Source: Xenococcus sp. MO_188.B8 (GTDB lineage: Bacteria > Cyanobacteriota > Cyanobacteriia > Cyanobacteriales > Xenococcaceae). From it: 40,922 bases of DNA. Where the stretch lies: positions 1-40,922 of the forward strand of contig JASJDR010000055.1 in the NCBI GenBank assembly GCA_030065615.1, in the 5' to 3' direction. The position numbers and the translations under genes were made by a program. The notes under the pieces were generated by a model. The model was not told where the DNA came from. It made no database searches and was given only the letters and a program-made list of their open reading frames with translations. Below are positions 33,998 through 40,922 of the stretch, piece after piece (positions within the stretch are counted from its first letter, which is position 1; each line of letters begins with the position of its first letter).

Positions 33998-35449
33998 TTA
34001 CCTTCCTTTGCCTAAAATGATTACTCGAAAAGTTTTGAGGGCGATTACAAAATCCAATCCGAGGGAATAATTTTTGATGTAATAGAGATCATAGGCTAAT
34101 TTTTGATAGGCATCTTCTACAGACGCACCGTAAGGATAGCAAACTTGTGCCCATCCAGTGATTCCTGGTTTAACTAGATAGCGTAGATCATAATAAGGAA
34201 TTTCTCGCCGTAAATCTAGATCAAATTCTGGACGTTCGGGACGAGGGCCAATTAAACTCATATTACCTTTAATAACATTCCAGAGTTGGGGCAGTTCGTC
34301 AATTCTGGTGACTCTGAGAACATAACCTACTCTGGTAATGCGAGGATCTCTTTTCTTTGTCCATTGTAAACCCATCTTTTCCGCATCTTGTTGCATCGAG
34401 CGAAATTTATAAACTCGGAATTGTTGACCGTTTAATCCAGTCCTAACTTGGGAATAGAAAATAGAACCAGGGGAATCTAGTTTAATCGCGATCGCGACTA
34501 TAATCATTAATGGGAAAGTCAATCCCAGTAGGCAAAATGCGATCGCAACATCGAGTGTTTGTTTGAGTTTAGCATGAACGGGATGATGCAAAATACTAAA
34601 CCCGGAAGCAAAAGCCACCCAATCATCTTTGATATAAGCGGGAGGAATTTTATGCCAAACTTGTTCACAAAAATCTGCCAAATTATAGATATAAATCCCT
34701 TTTAATCTCATCGTCATTAAATTGCGGACGATTTTTTCCAGGAGATTGTGACTGATATCATCGATTAAAATTCCTGACCAAGACTGCTTACACCAACGAT
34801 GCAAATTATCAATGCTATCTATGGTTATTCGATGATCCGCGAGCACAGGAGATTTAATTTCGGTAGCCAGCGCAGTTTGGTTATTATAAGAATTTTGCCA
34901 ATAGTGCTGCTGATGGAGAAGACTCCCCTTTTCTTGATTGTCTGTTAGCAAGACAAATTGGGCAGTTCGTTGTTGCAATTGATACTTGTCTCGGAAACTT
35001 AGGGCTTTGTTACTACTTCCGAGAATTAAAAAACGACTATATTCTTGGCTTTTATTAATCCATTTACCGACTATGGTGCGAGAAGCAATGACCCAAATAG
35101 TAAAGAAAATAACACTAATTAACAAAATTCCGCGACCAACAAGGGGTTGAGATCCCCATAACCCAGTCAGATAAATCAAAGCAGTAATTGCGGTTACCGT
35201 AGCGAGGATTCCCAACATTAATTGGTCAAATAGTCTGAATTGAGAACCTAGTTTGCTAAATTTATAACCGTCACTAATATAGAGTCCTAACAAGTAAATT
35301 ATTATTAGACCATAAAGCAAAGGCGATCGCAAATCAAGAAATTGCTCCAAACGCAAAACAAAAGCTAGATTAAAACAGAGAATCAGTCCAATAAAATCGC
35401 TAATAAATAATAACCAAGTAAAAACACGGGGGAAAATAGGACTACTCAT
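33998..35449 (-). CDS. polyprenyl-phosphate sugar-1-phosphate transferase (WcaJ/HepC-like)
   Basis: This is the initiating enzyme for an exopolysaccharide or glycan: it moves a sugar-1-phosphate from a UDP-sugar to undecaprenyl phosphate. The 483-residue protein has four or so N-terminal transmembrane helices, a central CoA-binding-like soluble domain, one further helix (VAIAFCLLGLTFPLMIIVAI) and the catalytic bacterial sugar transferase domain. Motifs there are PGSIFYSQVRTGLNG, YKFRSM, RVTRIDELPQLWNV, MSLIGPRPERPEF and YLVKPGITGWAQV. The terminus FRVIILGKGR is typical. No other glycan genes are adjacent. The sugar cannot be assigned. Confidence 0.93.
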   Translation of the reverse strand: MSSPIFPRVFTWLLFISDFIGLILCFNLAFVLRLEQFLDLRSPLLYGLIIIYLLGLYISDGYKFSKLGSQFRLFDQLMLGILATVTAITALIYLTGLWGSQPLVGRGILLISVIFFTIWVIASRTIVGKWINKSQEYSRFLILGSSNKALSFRDKYQLQQRTAQFVLLTDNQEKGSLLHQQHYWQNSYNNQTALATEIKSPVLADHRITIDSIDNLHRWCKQSWSGILIDDISHNLLEKIVRNLMTMRLKGIYIYNLADFCEQVWHKIPPAYIKDDWVAFASGFSILHHPVHAKLKQTLDVAIAFCLLGLTFPLMIIVAIAIKLDSPGSIFYSQVRTGLNGQQFRVYKFRSMQQDAEKMGLQWTKKRDPRITRVGYVLRVTRIDELPQLWNVIKGNMSLIGPRPERPEFDLDLRREIPYYDLRYLVKPGITGWAQVCYPYGASVEDAYQKLAYDLYYIKNYSLGLDFVIALKTFRVIILGKGR

Positions 35450-35650
35450 AATTTCAGCTCAGTCAAAAACTATTGGGTTTCGCTTGCACCCCACAGGTAT
35501 AACCGACATTTCCCAGGAAAATTTTGATTCTCAACAATTTTTTTACTAGCTAGCTATTAAGTCTATTTATGATGGATTTGCTGTCGGTTCAATTAATGAG
35601 ATGGCATTATTTATGATCGAGTAGGCAAGCAAATATTAGTACAGCAAATA

Positions 35651-36490
35651 ATGAAAAATTTACCACCCAAAATTTGCCTGGAAAACCTGATTAAAATTTA
35701 TGGAGATAAACCTCGTAAGGCTCTCAAGTTATTGCGAGAAGGTAAAACCAGAGATGACATTTTAAACTTGACAAATCAGGTTGTCAGCATTGCAGATATC
35801 TCTCTCAAGATTAATCAAGGAGAATTGTTTGTCATTATGGGGTTGTCTGGTTCAGGAAAATCAACTCTCGTTCGTTGTATTAATCGTTTAATCAAGCCTA
35901 CAAGTGGACATATCTACATTGATGGAGAAGATATTGCCCATGTGAAGGAGCAAAGAATGCGAGAGATTCGATTACGGAAAATATCCATGGTATTTCAACA
36001 ATTTGGGCTATTTCCCCATAAAACGGTGATAGAAAATGTAGAATATGGGTTGAAATTACAGGGTCTTGAGCAAGTCAAACGCCGTCAGAAAGGAATGGAA
36101 ACCTTGGCCATAGTAGGTTTAGAGCAATGGGCGGATTATTTACCTTCTTCTTTAAGTGGGGGCATGCAACAAAGAGTAGGTTTAGCTAGAGCCTTAGCTA
36201 CCGATGCCGAAATTTTACTCATGGATGAACCTTTTAGCGCTCTCGATCCTCTTATTCGACGAGAAATGCAAGCAGAATTACTCCGTCTGCAAAAAGATCT
36301 TCACAAAACGATTATTTTTATTAGTCATGATATTTATGAAGCTTTCAAAATTGGCGATCGCATTGCCGTAATGAAAGAGGGAAAAATTGTTCAGGTTGGC
36401 ACGCCACAAGTAATTATGACCCATCCTGCTAATGATTATATTCGCGCTTTTCTCCAGGATATTTATGATGCTAGAGCGCTCCTACAATAA
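35651..36490 (+). CDS. ABC transporter ATP-binding protein, ProV/OpuAA-like (glycine betaine type)
   Basis: The 279-residue ATPase begins with the ProV-type leader: IKIYGDKPRKALKLLREGKT precedes the domain. It has Walker A GLSGSGKST, FQQFGLFPHKTV, signature SLSGGMQQRVGLARAL, Walker B LLMDEPFSALD and switch FISHD. The quaternary-amine subfamily normally ends in tandem CBS domains that sense osmolarity; here the protein stops at the helix RAFLQDIYDARALLQ, so these are absent. No permease (ProW) or binding protein (ProX) gene follows; the next gene is convergent. The substrate is inferred from the subfamily. Confidence 0.88.
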   Translation: MKNLPPKICLENLIKIYGDKPRKALKLLREGKTRDDILNLTNQVVSIADISLKINQGELFVIMGLSGSGKSTLVRCINRLIKPTSGHIYIDGEDIAHVKEQRMREIRLRKISMVFQQFGLFPHKTVIENVEYGLKLQGLEQVKRRQKGMETLAIVGLEQWADYLPSSLSGGMQQRVGLARALATDAEILLMDEPFSALDPLIRREMQAELLRLQKDLHKTIIFISHDIYEAFKIGDRIAVMKEGKIVQVGTPQVIMTHPANDYIRAFLQDIYDARALLQ

Positions 36491-36516
36491 CGTTAGTTTG
36501 ACATTTTGACGCGATA

Positions 36517-38007
36517 TTAATCTTTATTTTGCCATTTTGTAGAGTCTTCTGCGGCTCGAAGCTTAAGTTTGGGTTTCTTGGGATATGGCTCAGAAACCAG
36601 AGATAATTGATGGTATTGCTGATCATCTGGTTGATAATCTGATTCGCCTCTTCTTCTTTGCGAAGTTCTTTCCTCGCTAGTATCTTCGGTGATCACTTCA
36701 TAAAGAATTGCTTGTTTATCAGGAGTCGATCCCTTGCGCAATACTCTTCCTAATCGCTGAATATATTCTCGTGTGGAACCAGTACCCGAGAGAATAATAG
36801 CTATTCTGGCATCAGGAACATCTACTCCTTCATTAAGCACATGGGAAGCCACTAAAGTTTTATAATCTCCCGTTTTAAATCTTTGCAAAATATCATGCCG
36901 TTCTTTAACCGGAGTTTGATAGGTAATAGCGGGAATTAAAAATTCTTGGGAAACTCGATAAACAGTGGCATTATCATTAGTAAAAATCAGAATTCTTTCA
37001 GGATCATGTTTACTAATTAAATCAATTAAGACTCGTATTTTAGCATCGGTTCCTAAAGCAATCTCTTTGGCTTCTCGATGAGCTAACATTGCCATTCTCC
37101 CTTGTGGCGATCGCGCACTAGCTTGGACAAATAATTGCCAGCCTTGGAGACTTCCTAAAGAGATATTAGACTGACGCAGAAACTTATTCCGGGTCGCGAT
37201 CGCCTGATCGTATTTTTCCCGTTCTTTGGCGGATAATTTAACTTTGATTTGGACTATTTTATGGGAAGCGAGGGAGTTTCCTGAAAGTTCTTGAGCTGTT
37301 TTACGATAAACAATTCTGCCGATGAGAGTATCGAGAAATTTATGAGTGCCGTCGCTCCGTTCAGGAGTTGCCGTTAACCCCAAACGGTAGGGCGCGATCG
37401 CATATTCGGCAATGACTTTAAAAAAATCCGTTGGTAGATGATGGCATTCATCAAAAATTAGCAAAGCATATTTATTTCCCAGATTTTCCGCATTAATCGC
37501 CGCACTGTGATAGGTGGCAATCAGGATCGGGGTGCGATCGCGTGAACCTCCTCCCAATAAACCCACTTCAATGTCGGGAAAAGCCGCTTCAATCTGAGCA
37601 TACCATTGATGCATTAAGTCCAAAGTGGGCACCACAATTAAGGTCGTGCGGGGTGTCGCTTCCATTGCTAATTGAGCGAGATAGGTTTTCCCGGCAGCAG
37701 TGGGTAAGACCACTACCCCCTGTCTCTGTTGCAATTTCCAGGCGTATAGAGCTTCTTTTTGATGGGGATAGGGTTCATACTGAAAACTCGACTTGAGTGT
37801 CAGAGGATAAAATTCCTTGGCTTCATCGGTAAAGTCTTTGTTATCTGCTTGTAAAGCTTCGATGAGAGGGCGATAGTAAATAGCAGGAATGCGAAATTTT
37901 TCTATGCGATCATCCCAAGTAGCAAAATCAAGCCAGGATTTCCCCCTTGGTGGTGGATGGAGAATCAAAGTACCGCGATCAAATTTTAATCGAGGAAGAC
38001 GAGGCAT
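36517..38007 (-). CDS. XPB/Ssl2-like DEAD/DEAH superfamily 2 helicase
   Basis: The 496-residue protein shows LPTAAGKTYLA (motif I), LIVVPTLDLMHQW (Ia), FDECHHLP (motif II), LGLTATPERSDG (motif III), LIFTNDNATV, VLNEGVDVPDARIAIILSG and the QRLGRVLRKG motif VI. The order and DECH box fit the XPB/Ssl2 branch found widely in bacteria. The short C-terminus is basic. It likely unwinds DNA, but the cyanobacterial role is undefined. It is convergent with the ProV-like gene (26 bp apart). Confidence 0.92.
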   Translation of the reverse strand: MPRLPRLKFDRGTLILHPPPRGKSWLDFATWDDRIEKFRIPAIYYRPLIEALQADNKDFTDEAKEFYPLTLKSSFQYEPYPHQKEALYAWKLQQRQGVVVLPTAAGKTYLAQLAMEATPRTTLIVVPTLDLMHQWYAQIEAAFPDIEVGLLGGGSRDRTPILIATYHSAAINAENLGNKYALLIFDECHHLPTDFFKVIAEYAIAPYRLGLTATPERSDGTHKFLDTLIGRIVYRKTAQELSGNSLASHKIVQIKVKLSAKEREKYDQAIATRNKFLRQSNISLGSLQGWQLFVQASARSPQGRMAMLAHREAKEIALGTDAKIRVLIDLISKHDPERILIFTNDNATVYRVSQEFLIPAITYQTPVKERHDILQRFKTGDYKTLVASHVLNEGVDVPDARIAIILSGTGSTREYIQRLGRVLRKGSTPDKQAILYEVITEDTSEERTSQRRRGESDYQPDDQQYHQLSLVSEPYPKKPKLKLRAAEDSTKWQNKD

Positions 38008-38115
38008 AATTATTTGGGCAACAAAGGATAAAAGTTTATTATTTCAGGAAAAACTTGATAAGAATCATACCTTAATAGATTGCTTAGCACTTTTTAAGAC
38101 AAAGTAAAACATCTT

Positions 38116-38265
38116 CTAGAGCGTCGATTCAGTATTCATAAATTTCCTATTGGTGGGAGATTCGGTGATTTCCAGAAATATTTTTACCAGGTTTGGCTCC
38201 GATTGATCATTCACGAAGTCAGAGAAAGCAGCATCTTGTGTTGATGCGCGTTTCTTGGTTACCAT
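38116..38265 (-). CDS. small hypothetical ORF
   Basis: This is a 49-residue frame from ATG 38265 (MVTKKRASTQDAAFSDFV), or 63 residues from a TTG at 38307. It is polar with no recognised motif. An AAGGA abuts the ATG with no spacing, which is a poor ribosome binding site. It lies in the space between the helicase gene (minus) and clpP (plus) and may be spurious. Confidence 0.25.
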   Translation of the reverse strand: MVTKKRASTQDAAFSDFVNDQSEPNLVKIFLEITESPTNRKFMNTESTL

Positions 38266-38366
38266 TCCTTCGCTAGATCGGTTAACCCGAAAGAGATTGC
38301 TCGTCAATATTCAATGATAAATCGTTACAATTTAACTAATAAAACAGCAACAAGACAACTAATTAG

Positions 38367-38972
38367 ATGATTCCAACCGTTATTGAATCCTCAGGTCGCG
38401 GCGATCGCGCTTTTGATATCTACTCTCGCTTACTAAGAGAAAGAATTGTCTTTTTGGGACAACAAGTAACTGATGAAATAGCAAACCTCGTGGTAGCTCA
38501 ACTTCTGTATTTAGAGGCAGAAGATCCTGAAAAAGATATCTATCTCTATATTAATTCTCCTGGTGGTTCTGTCTCGGCAGGGATGGGAATGTTTGATGCC
38601 ATGAATCATGTTAGTCCTGATGTCTGCACGATCTGTATTGGTTTAGCCGCTAGTATGGGGGCATTTTTGCTAAGTGCTGGGGCAAAAGGGAAACGGATGA
38701 GTTTGCCTAATTCACGAATTATGATTCACCAACCCCTTGGTGGTGCTCAAGGACAAGCAACAGATATCGAAATTCAAGCCAAAGAAATTTTGTACTTGAA
38801 ACAAAAACTGAATCAGCATCTAGCAGATCATACAGGACAGCCCTTATCAACAATTGAAGAAGATACGGAAAGAGATTTCTTTATGTCTTCAGAGGAAGCC
38901 AAAGATTACGGTTTAATTGACCAGGTAATTACTCGTAAGCCTTCGGCGACTAATCCTCCTGTAGTTGCCTAA
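38367..38972 (+). CDS. clpP: ATP-dependent Clp protease proteolytic subunit ClpP
   Basis: The 201-residue serine protease subunit has the complete triad: Ser96 in GLAASMGAF, His near 121 in [15 protein letters not shown], and Asp in [19 protein letters not shown]. The substrate-adjacent motif [17 protein letters not shown] is present. It forms the tetradecameric chamber that degrades proteins with a Clp ATPase. Cyanobacteria have several clpP paralogues plus catalytically inactive clpR; this one is catalytic, paralogue not assigned. It starts at ATG 38367 ([19 protein letters not shown]), a standard N-terminus, and is followed by a good terminator. Confidence 0.96.
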   Translation: MIPTVIESSGRGDRAFDIYSRLLRERIVFLGQQVTDEIANLVVAQLLYLEAEDPEKDIYLYINSPGGSVSAGMGMFDAMNHVSPDVCTICIGLAASMGAFLLSAGAKGKRMSLPNSRIMIHQPLGGAQGQATDIEIQAKEILYLKQKLNQHLADHTGQPLSTIEEDTERDFFMSSEEAKDYGLIDQVITRKPSATNPPVVA

Positions 38973-38985
38973 TTGCTAATTGCTC

Positions 38986-39017
38986 AAAGGTGGGAAATCC
39001 CCACCTTAGCTTTTTTA
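38986..39017 (+). terminator. rho-independent terminator of clpP
   Basis: AAAGGTGGG pairs with CCCACCTT around AAAT-like loop bases, and AGCTTTTTT follows. It begins 13 bp after the clpP stop. Confidence 0.8.
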
Positions 39018-39081
39018 ATTGTCAATAATCAAATGAATTAAACTTTTGTTGATCAAATCTCTACGACTGCGGACTTCAAGA

Positions 39082-39543
39082 TTAAATCTCAGGGGGGAAC
39101 CAGGTTTTATCTAATAATTTCTCTAAACAGTAAGGACATTCTTCAGGAAAATTCACAGAGAATCCTGTTTGTTCTTGAACATATCCTAAAGCATCTTGAT
39201 AGATAAGGTCTAATTTATTAGCTAAATAGTTATGCAAATTAGTTGTTAAGTATTTTCTCAATTGAGTCCGAAAACCTAAGATTTCTGCTCTCCAATGATT
39301 CTTATTTCTTTCCTGCTCTCTTGTCCAATATTGAAGTAATAATAAATGCCTGATAATTTGTTCTAAAAAACTGCTAACTCTATTTTTATCTTTTTTACCC
39401 AAGCTCTCTAATTCCCCAATTAAATTTTCCAAATCCAATTCAGTAAAGCATTTTTCCTTGAGTATTTTGATGGTTTCTTCTAACCAAAGATTTTCATCAA
39501 TTTCGTAAAGATTCTTTAATTGATTTTGGTTTAAGGTTTTCAT
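39082..39543 (-). CDS. DUF29-family protein
   Basis: The 153-residue protein matches the DUF29 pattern common in cyanobacteria: YEIDENLWLEETIKILK, ENLIGELESLGKKDKNRV, EQIIRHLLLLQYW, HWRAEILGFRTQL. Its C-terminus has a Cys pair in CPYCLEKLLD. It is mostly helical, with no membrane segment. Function is unknown. DUF29 genes often occur in several copies and near mobile elements, but here it stands alone, downstream of clpP on the opposite strand. Confidence 0.88.
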   Translation of the reverse strand: MKTLNQNQLKNLYEIDENLWLEETIKILKEKCFTELDLENLIGELESLGKKDKNRVSSFLEQIIRHLLLLQYWTREQERNKNHWRAEILGFRTQLRKYLTTNLHNYLANKLDLIYQDALGYVQEQTGFSVNFPEECPYCLEKLLDKTWFPPEI

Positions 39544-39680
39544 TATTATTGAGTTTGAGTTTAAAAGTATCGTCTTGATGAATTATTTATTTTCTAATTG
39601 TACAGAACCAGAAGATAATAGATAATGCGATCGCAACTGTTAATTAGTTAATTTATATCTTAGTATGAACGTAAACAGTT

Positions 39681-40739
39681 ATGGTTAAATTGAGCCGTCG
39701 ACAACTATTACTAGCTGGATTTTTTACAGGAGCAGGAATCTCGATCACCACGTCTCATTTTCGTGACCAAATCAATGGGGATAAATCGTCTCAAGGGGAG
39801 AAAGGCTCGGACATCGCCTATGAGGCTAAGATCTCTGAAAGTGAGATTCGTCAGATTAGACGTTCGGTTAATCTCAAGCCACCCCTAATTCCCTATAATC
39901 GCGAGATGTCAAAGATTTTGGTTCGTTGTTGTCGGTTGGCGACAGAACAATATCTTCAGGGATTAGAAGATCCTAAATATAACGGTGCGATCGCAAATTT
40001 GCCCAGTTACTTTTCTCAACTCAATGATTATGAACAAATTACTGCTTTCCGAGCGATTCGGCAAAGATCTTGGCTGGAACCTCTAATGAAACAAACTTGG
40101 CTGCGAGATCTGATTCCCAAGACAGATTTAATCTACGCTGGTTTTATTCTTAAATCTTCTGTCAATAACATTATTGTATTTAGAGGTACTCAAGAAGCCA
40201 AGGAATGGATTGCTAATCTTAATGTCCAACAAATTGATTACCAAAGCAATAATCCTCAGGCTGGCAAAGTTCATCAAGGCTTTTACAATCTTTATTTCAA
40301 TGGTTTAAAACAATTTCTTGATGAAGCAATTGGTCGGCTCAATCCTGCTATTCCTTGCTATGTAACAGGTCATAGTTTGGGCGGAGCCATAGCCGTCCTC
40401 GCCGCACTCGATCTAGCCCTAAATTTTAGTAATTTAAAAGAACAAATACAGATGTATAACTACGCCCCACCGAGAGTAGGCAATCCTAGTTTTGCTAAGT
40501 TTTATAGCGACTTAGTATCCAATAGCTACCGCGTAGTTAACCAGGCAGATTCAACTTGGCTCTTACCCCCTACCCAACTAGATAATGCAATCTATCTGCA
40601 TGTCGGACAGCGATGGTCATTTATCAATCAAACAGGAGATTTGAATCCCAATCATCAGTTAGCCGCTTATCAAGACGCGATCGATCATAATGTTGAGATA
40701 TCTCAACCCATTATCGCTCCAGGAGTGTTTCAGAGATAA
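39681..40739 (+). CDS. lipase class 3 family protein with Tat-like N-terminus
   Basis: The 352-residue alpha/beta-hydrolase has the nucleophile elbow GHSLGG (Ser about 232). The fungal-lipase (class 3) motifs IIVFRGTQEAKEW, VHQGFYNLY, and YNYAPPRVGNPSFAKFY are present, with later Asp (NQADSTWLLPP) and His (NPNHQLAAYQDAI) as likely triad partners. The N-terminus SRRQLLLAGFFTGAGI carries a twin-arginine followed by a hydrophobic stretch, so export by the Tat system is likely. It probably hydrolyses acyl esters of glycerolipids in the periplasm or thylakoid lumen. ATG 39681 starts it; it stands alone. Confidence 0.88.
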   Translation: MVKLSRRQLLLAGFFTGAGISITTSHFRDQINGDKSSQGEKGSDIAYEAKISESEIRQIRRSVNLKPPLIPYNREMSKILVRCCRLATEQYLQGLEDPKYNGAIANLPSYFSQLNDYEQITAFRAIRQRSWLEPLMKQTWLRDLIPKTDLIYAGFILKSSVNNIIVFRGTQEAKEWIANLNVQQIDYQSNNPQAGKVHQGFYNLYFNGLKQFLDEAIGRLNPAIPCYVTGHSLGGAIAVLAALDLALNFSNLKEQIQMYNYAPPRVGNPSFAKFYSDLVSNSYRVVNQADSTWLLPPTQLDNAIYLHVGQRWSFINQTGDLNPNHQLAAYQDAIDHNVEISQPIIAPGVFQR

Positions 40740-40922
40740 CTCGGGTTTTTAGCTTAAAATTAACAGTCACCGTTAAAATCCCTGTGGCTCTATAACTGGA
40801 CAGTGCGAAGTTCTTTTTCGGAAAAGAAAGATCGAGAAAAAAGACATCCCGATACTCAAGGAGTAGGAAATGTCAGATACTGACTGAGATAATCACAACC
40901 AGTCAGTGTAATGAGAGAATTA
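40740..40922. other. 3' flank reaching the window end; leader-like sequence
   Basis: The AT-rich end contains AAGGAG followed by ATG at 40870 and a five-codon frame (MSDTD). After it comes a hairpin, CTGACTG...CAGTCAG (about 40880-40906). It could be a leader of a gene outside the window, but this cannot be decided from here. Confidence 0.3.

Overview
The window is about 41 kb of chromosome from a cyanobacterium, probably an AT-rich unicellular or baeocytous/filamentous type rather than a picocyanobacterium. Evidence: the HIP1 octamer GCGATCGC recurs throughout, there is a phycocyanobilin:ferredoxin oxidoreductase gene (pcyA), cyanobacteria-specific gene pairs (DUF3038/DUF4335), a lumenal pentapeptide-repeat protein, and many interspersed palindromes. 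No tRNA, rRNA or CRISPR array was recognised. The genus cannot be fixed from sequence alone.

Layout. 0-7.2 kb: a MalK/UgpC-type ABC ATPase, an orphan double-glycine leader peptide gene, yraN whose ribosome binding site lies in the end of a decayed IS200/IS605-type element, a secreted pentapeptide protein, era, moaD, then egtD behind a small tatA gene. 7.3-9.6 kb: pcyA and a complete tnpB-only IS605-group element. 9.6-10.7 kb: gene-poor, with a MITE-like element and four perfect-period 30-bp tandem repeats. 10.7-16.5 kb: a visibly more GC-rich block holding a radical-SAM-like Cys-cluster protein, an AbrB-family membrane protein, an RTX calcium-binding protein and a divergent 5'-nucleotidase-family protein; it looks acquired. 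16.5-20.6 kb: repeat-rich spacer, rpsU, ygfZ-like, one unknown gene and a decayed gene invaded by palindromes. 20.6-29.2 kb: a vanadium haloperoxidase-family protein, an orphan antitoxin with a truncated PIN-toxin stub, an SNF2 helicase, a histidine phosphatase, apt and the DUF3038/DUF4335 pair. 29.3-33.9 kb: a decay and toxin-antitoxin zone (broken GH3 glycosidase, Panacea antitoxin with a YhaV-like toxin carrying an in-frame stop, a stray copy of part of queD, intact MazEF-like pair, an S1-domain gene with three lesions, intact queD). 34-40.9 kb: a polyprenyl-phosphate sugar transferase, a ProV-like ATPase, an XPB-like helicase, clpP, a DUF29 protein and a class-3 lipase.

How it fits together. 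Most intact genes are housekeeping (era, rpsU, clpP, apt, moaD, queD, pcyA). The accessory content falls in three places: the GC-rich block, the 19-20 kb and 9.6-10.7 kb repeat fields, and the 29-33.5 kb toxin-antitoxin/pseudogene zone. The most notable signals are: a family of nested palindromes whose outer and inner arms change sequence while keeping pairing; the Panacea/YhaV pair with its in-frame TAA; the radical-SAM-like protein with an atypical cysteine spacing; a phosphatase-family protein that has lost most canonical metal ligands; and the orphan GG-leader peptide. Nothing was searched against a database, so family names rest on motif recognition.
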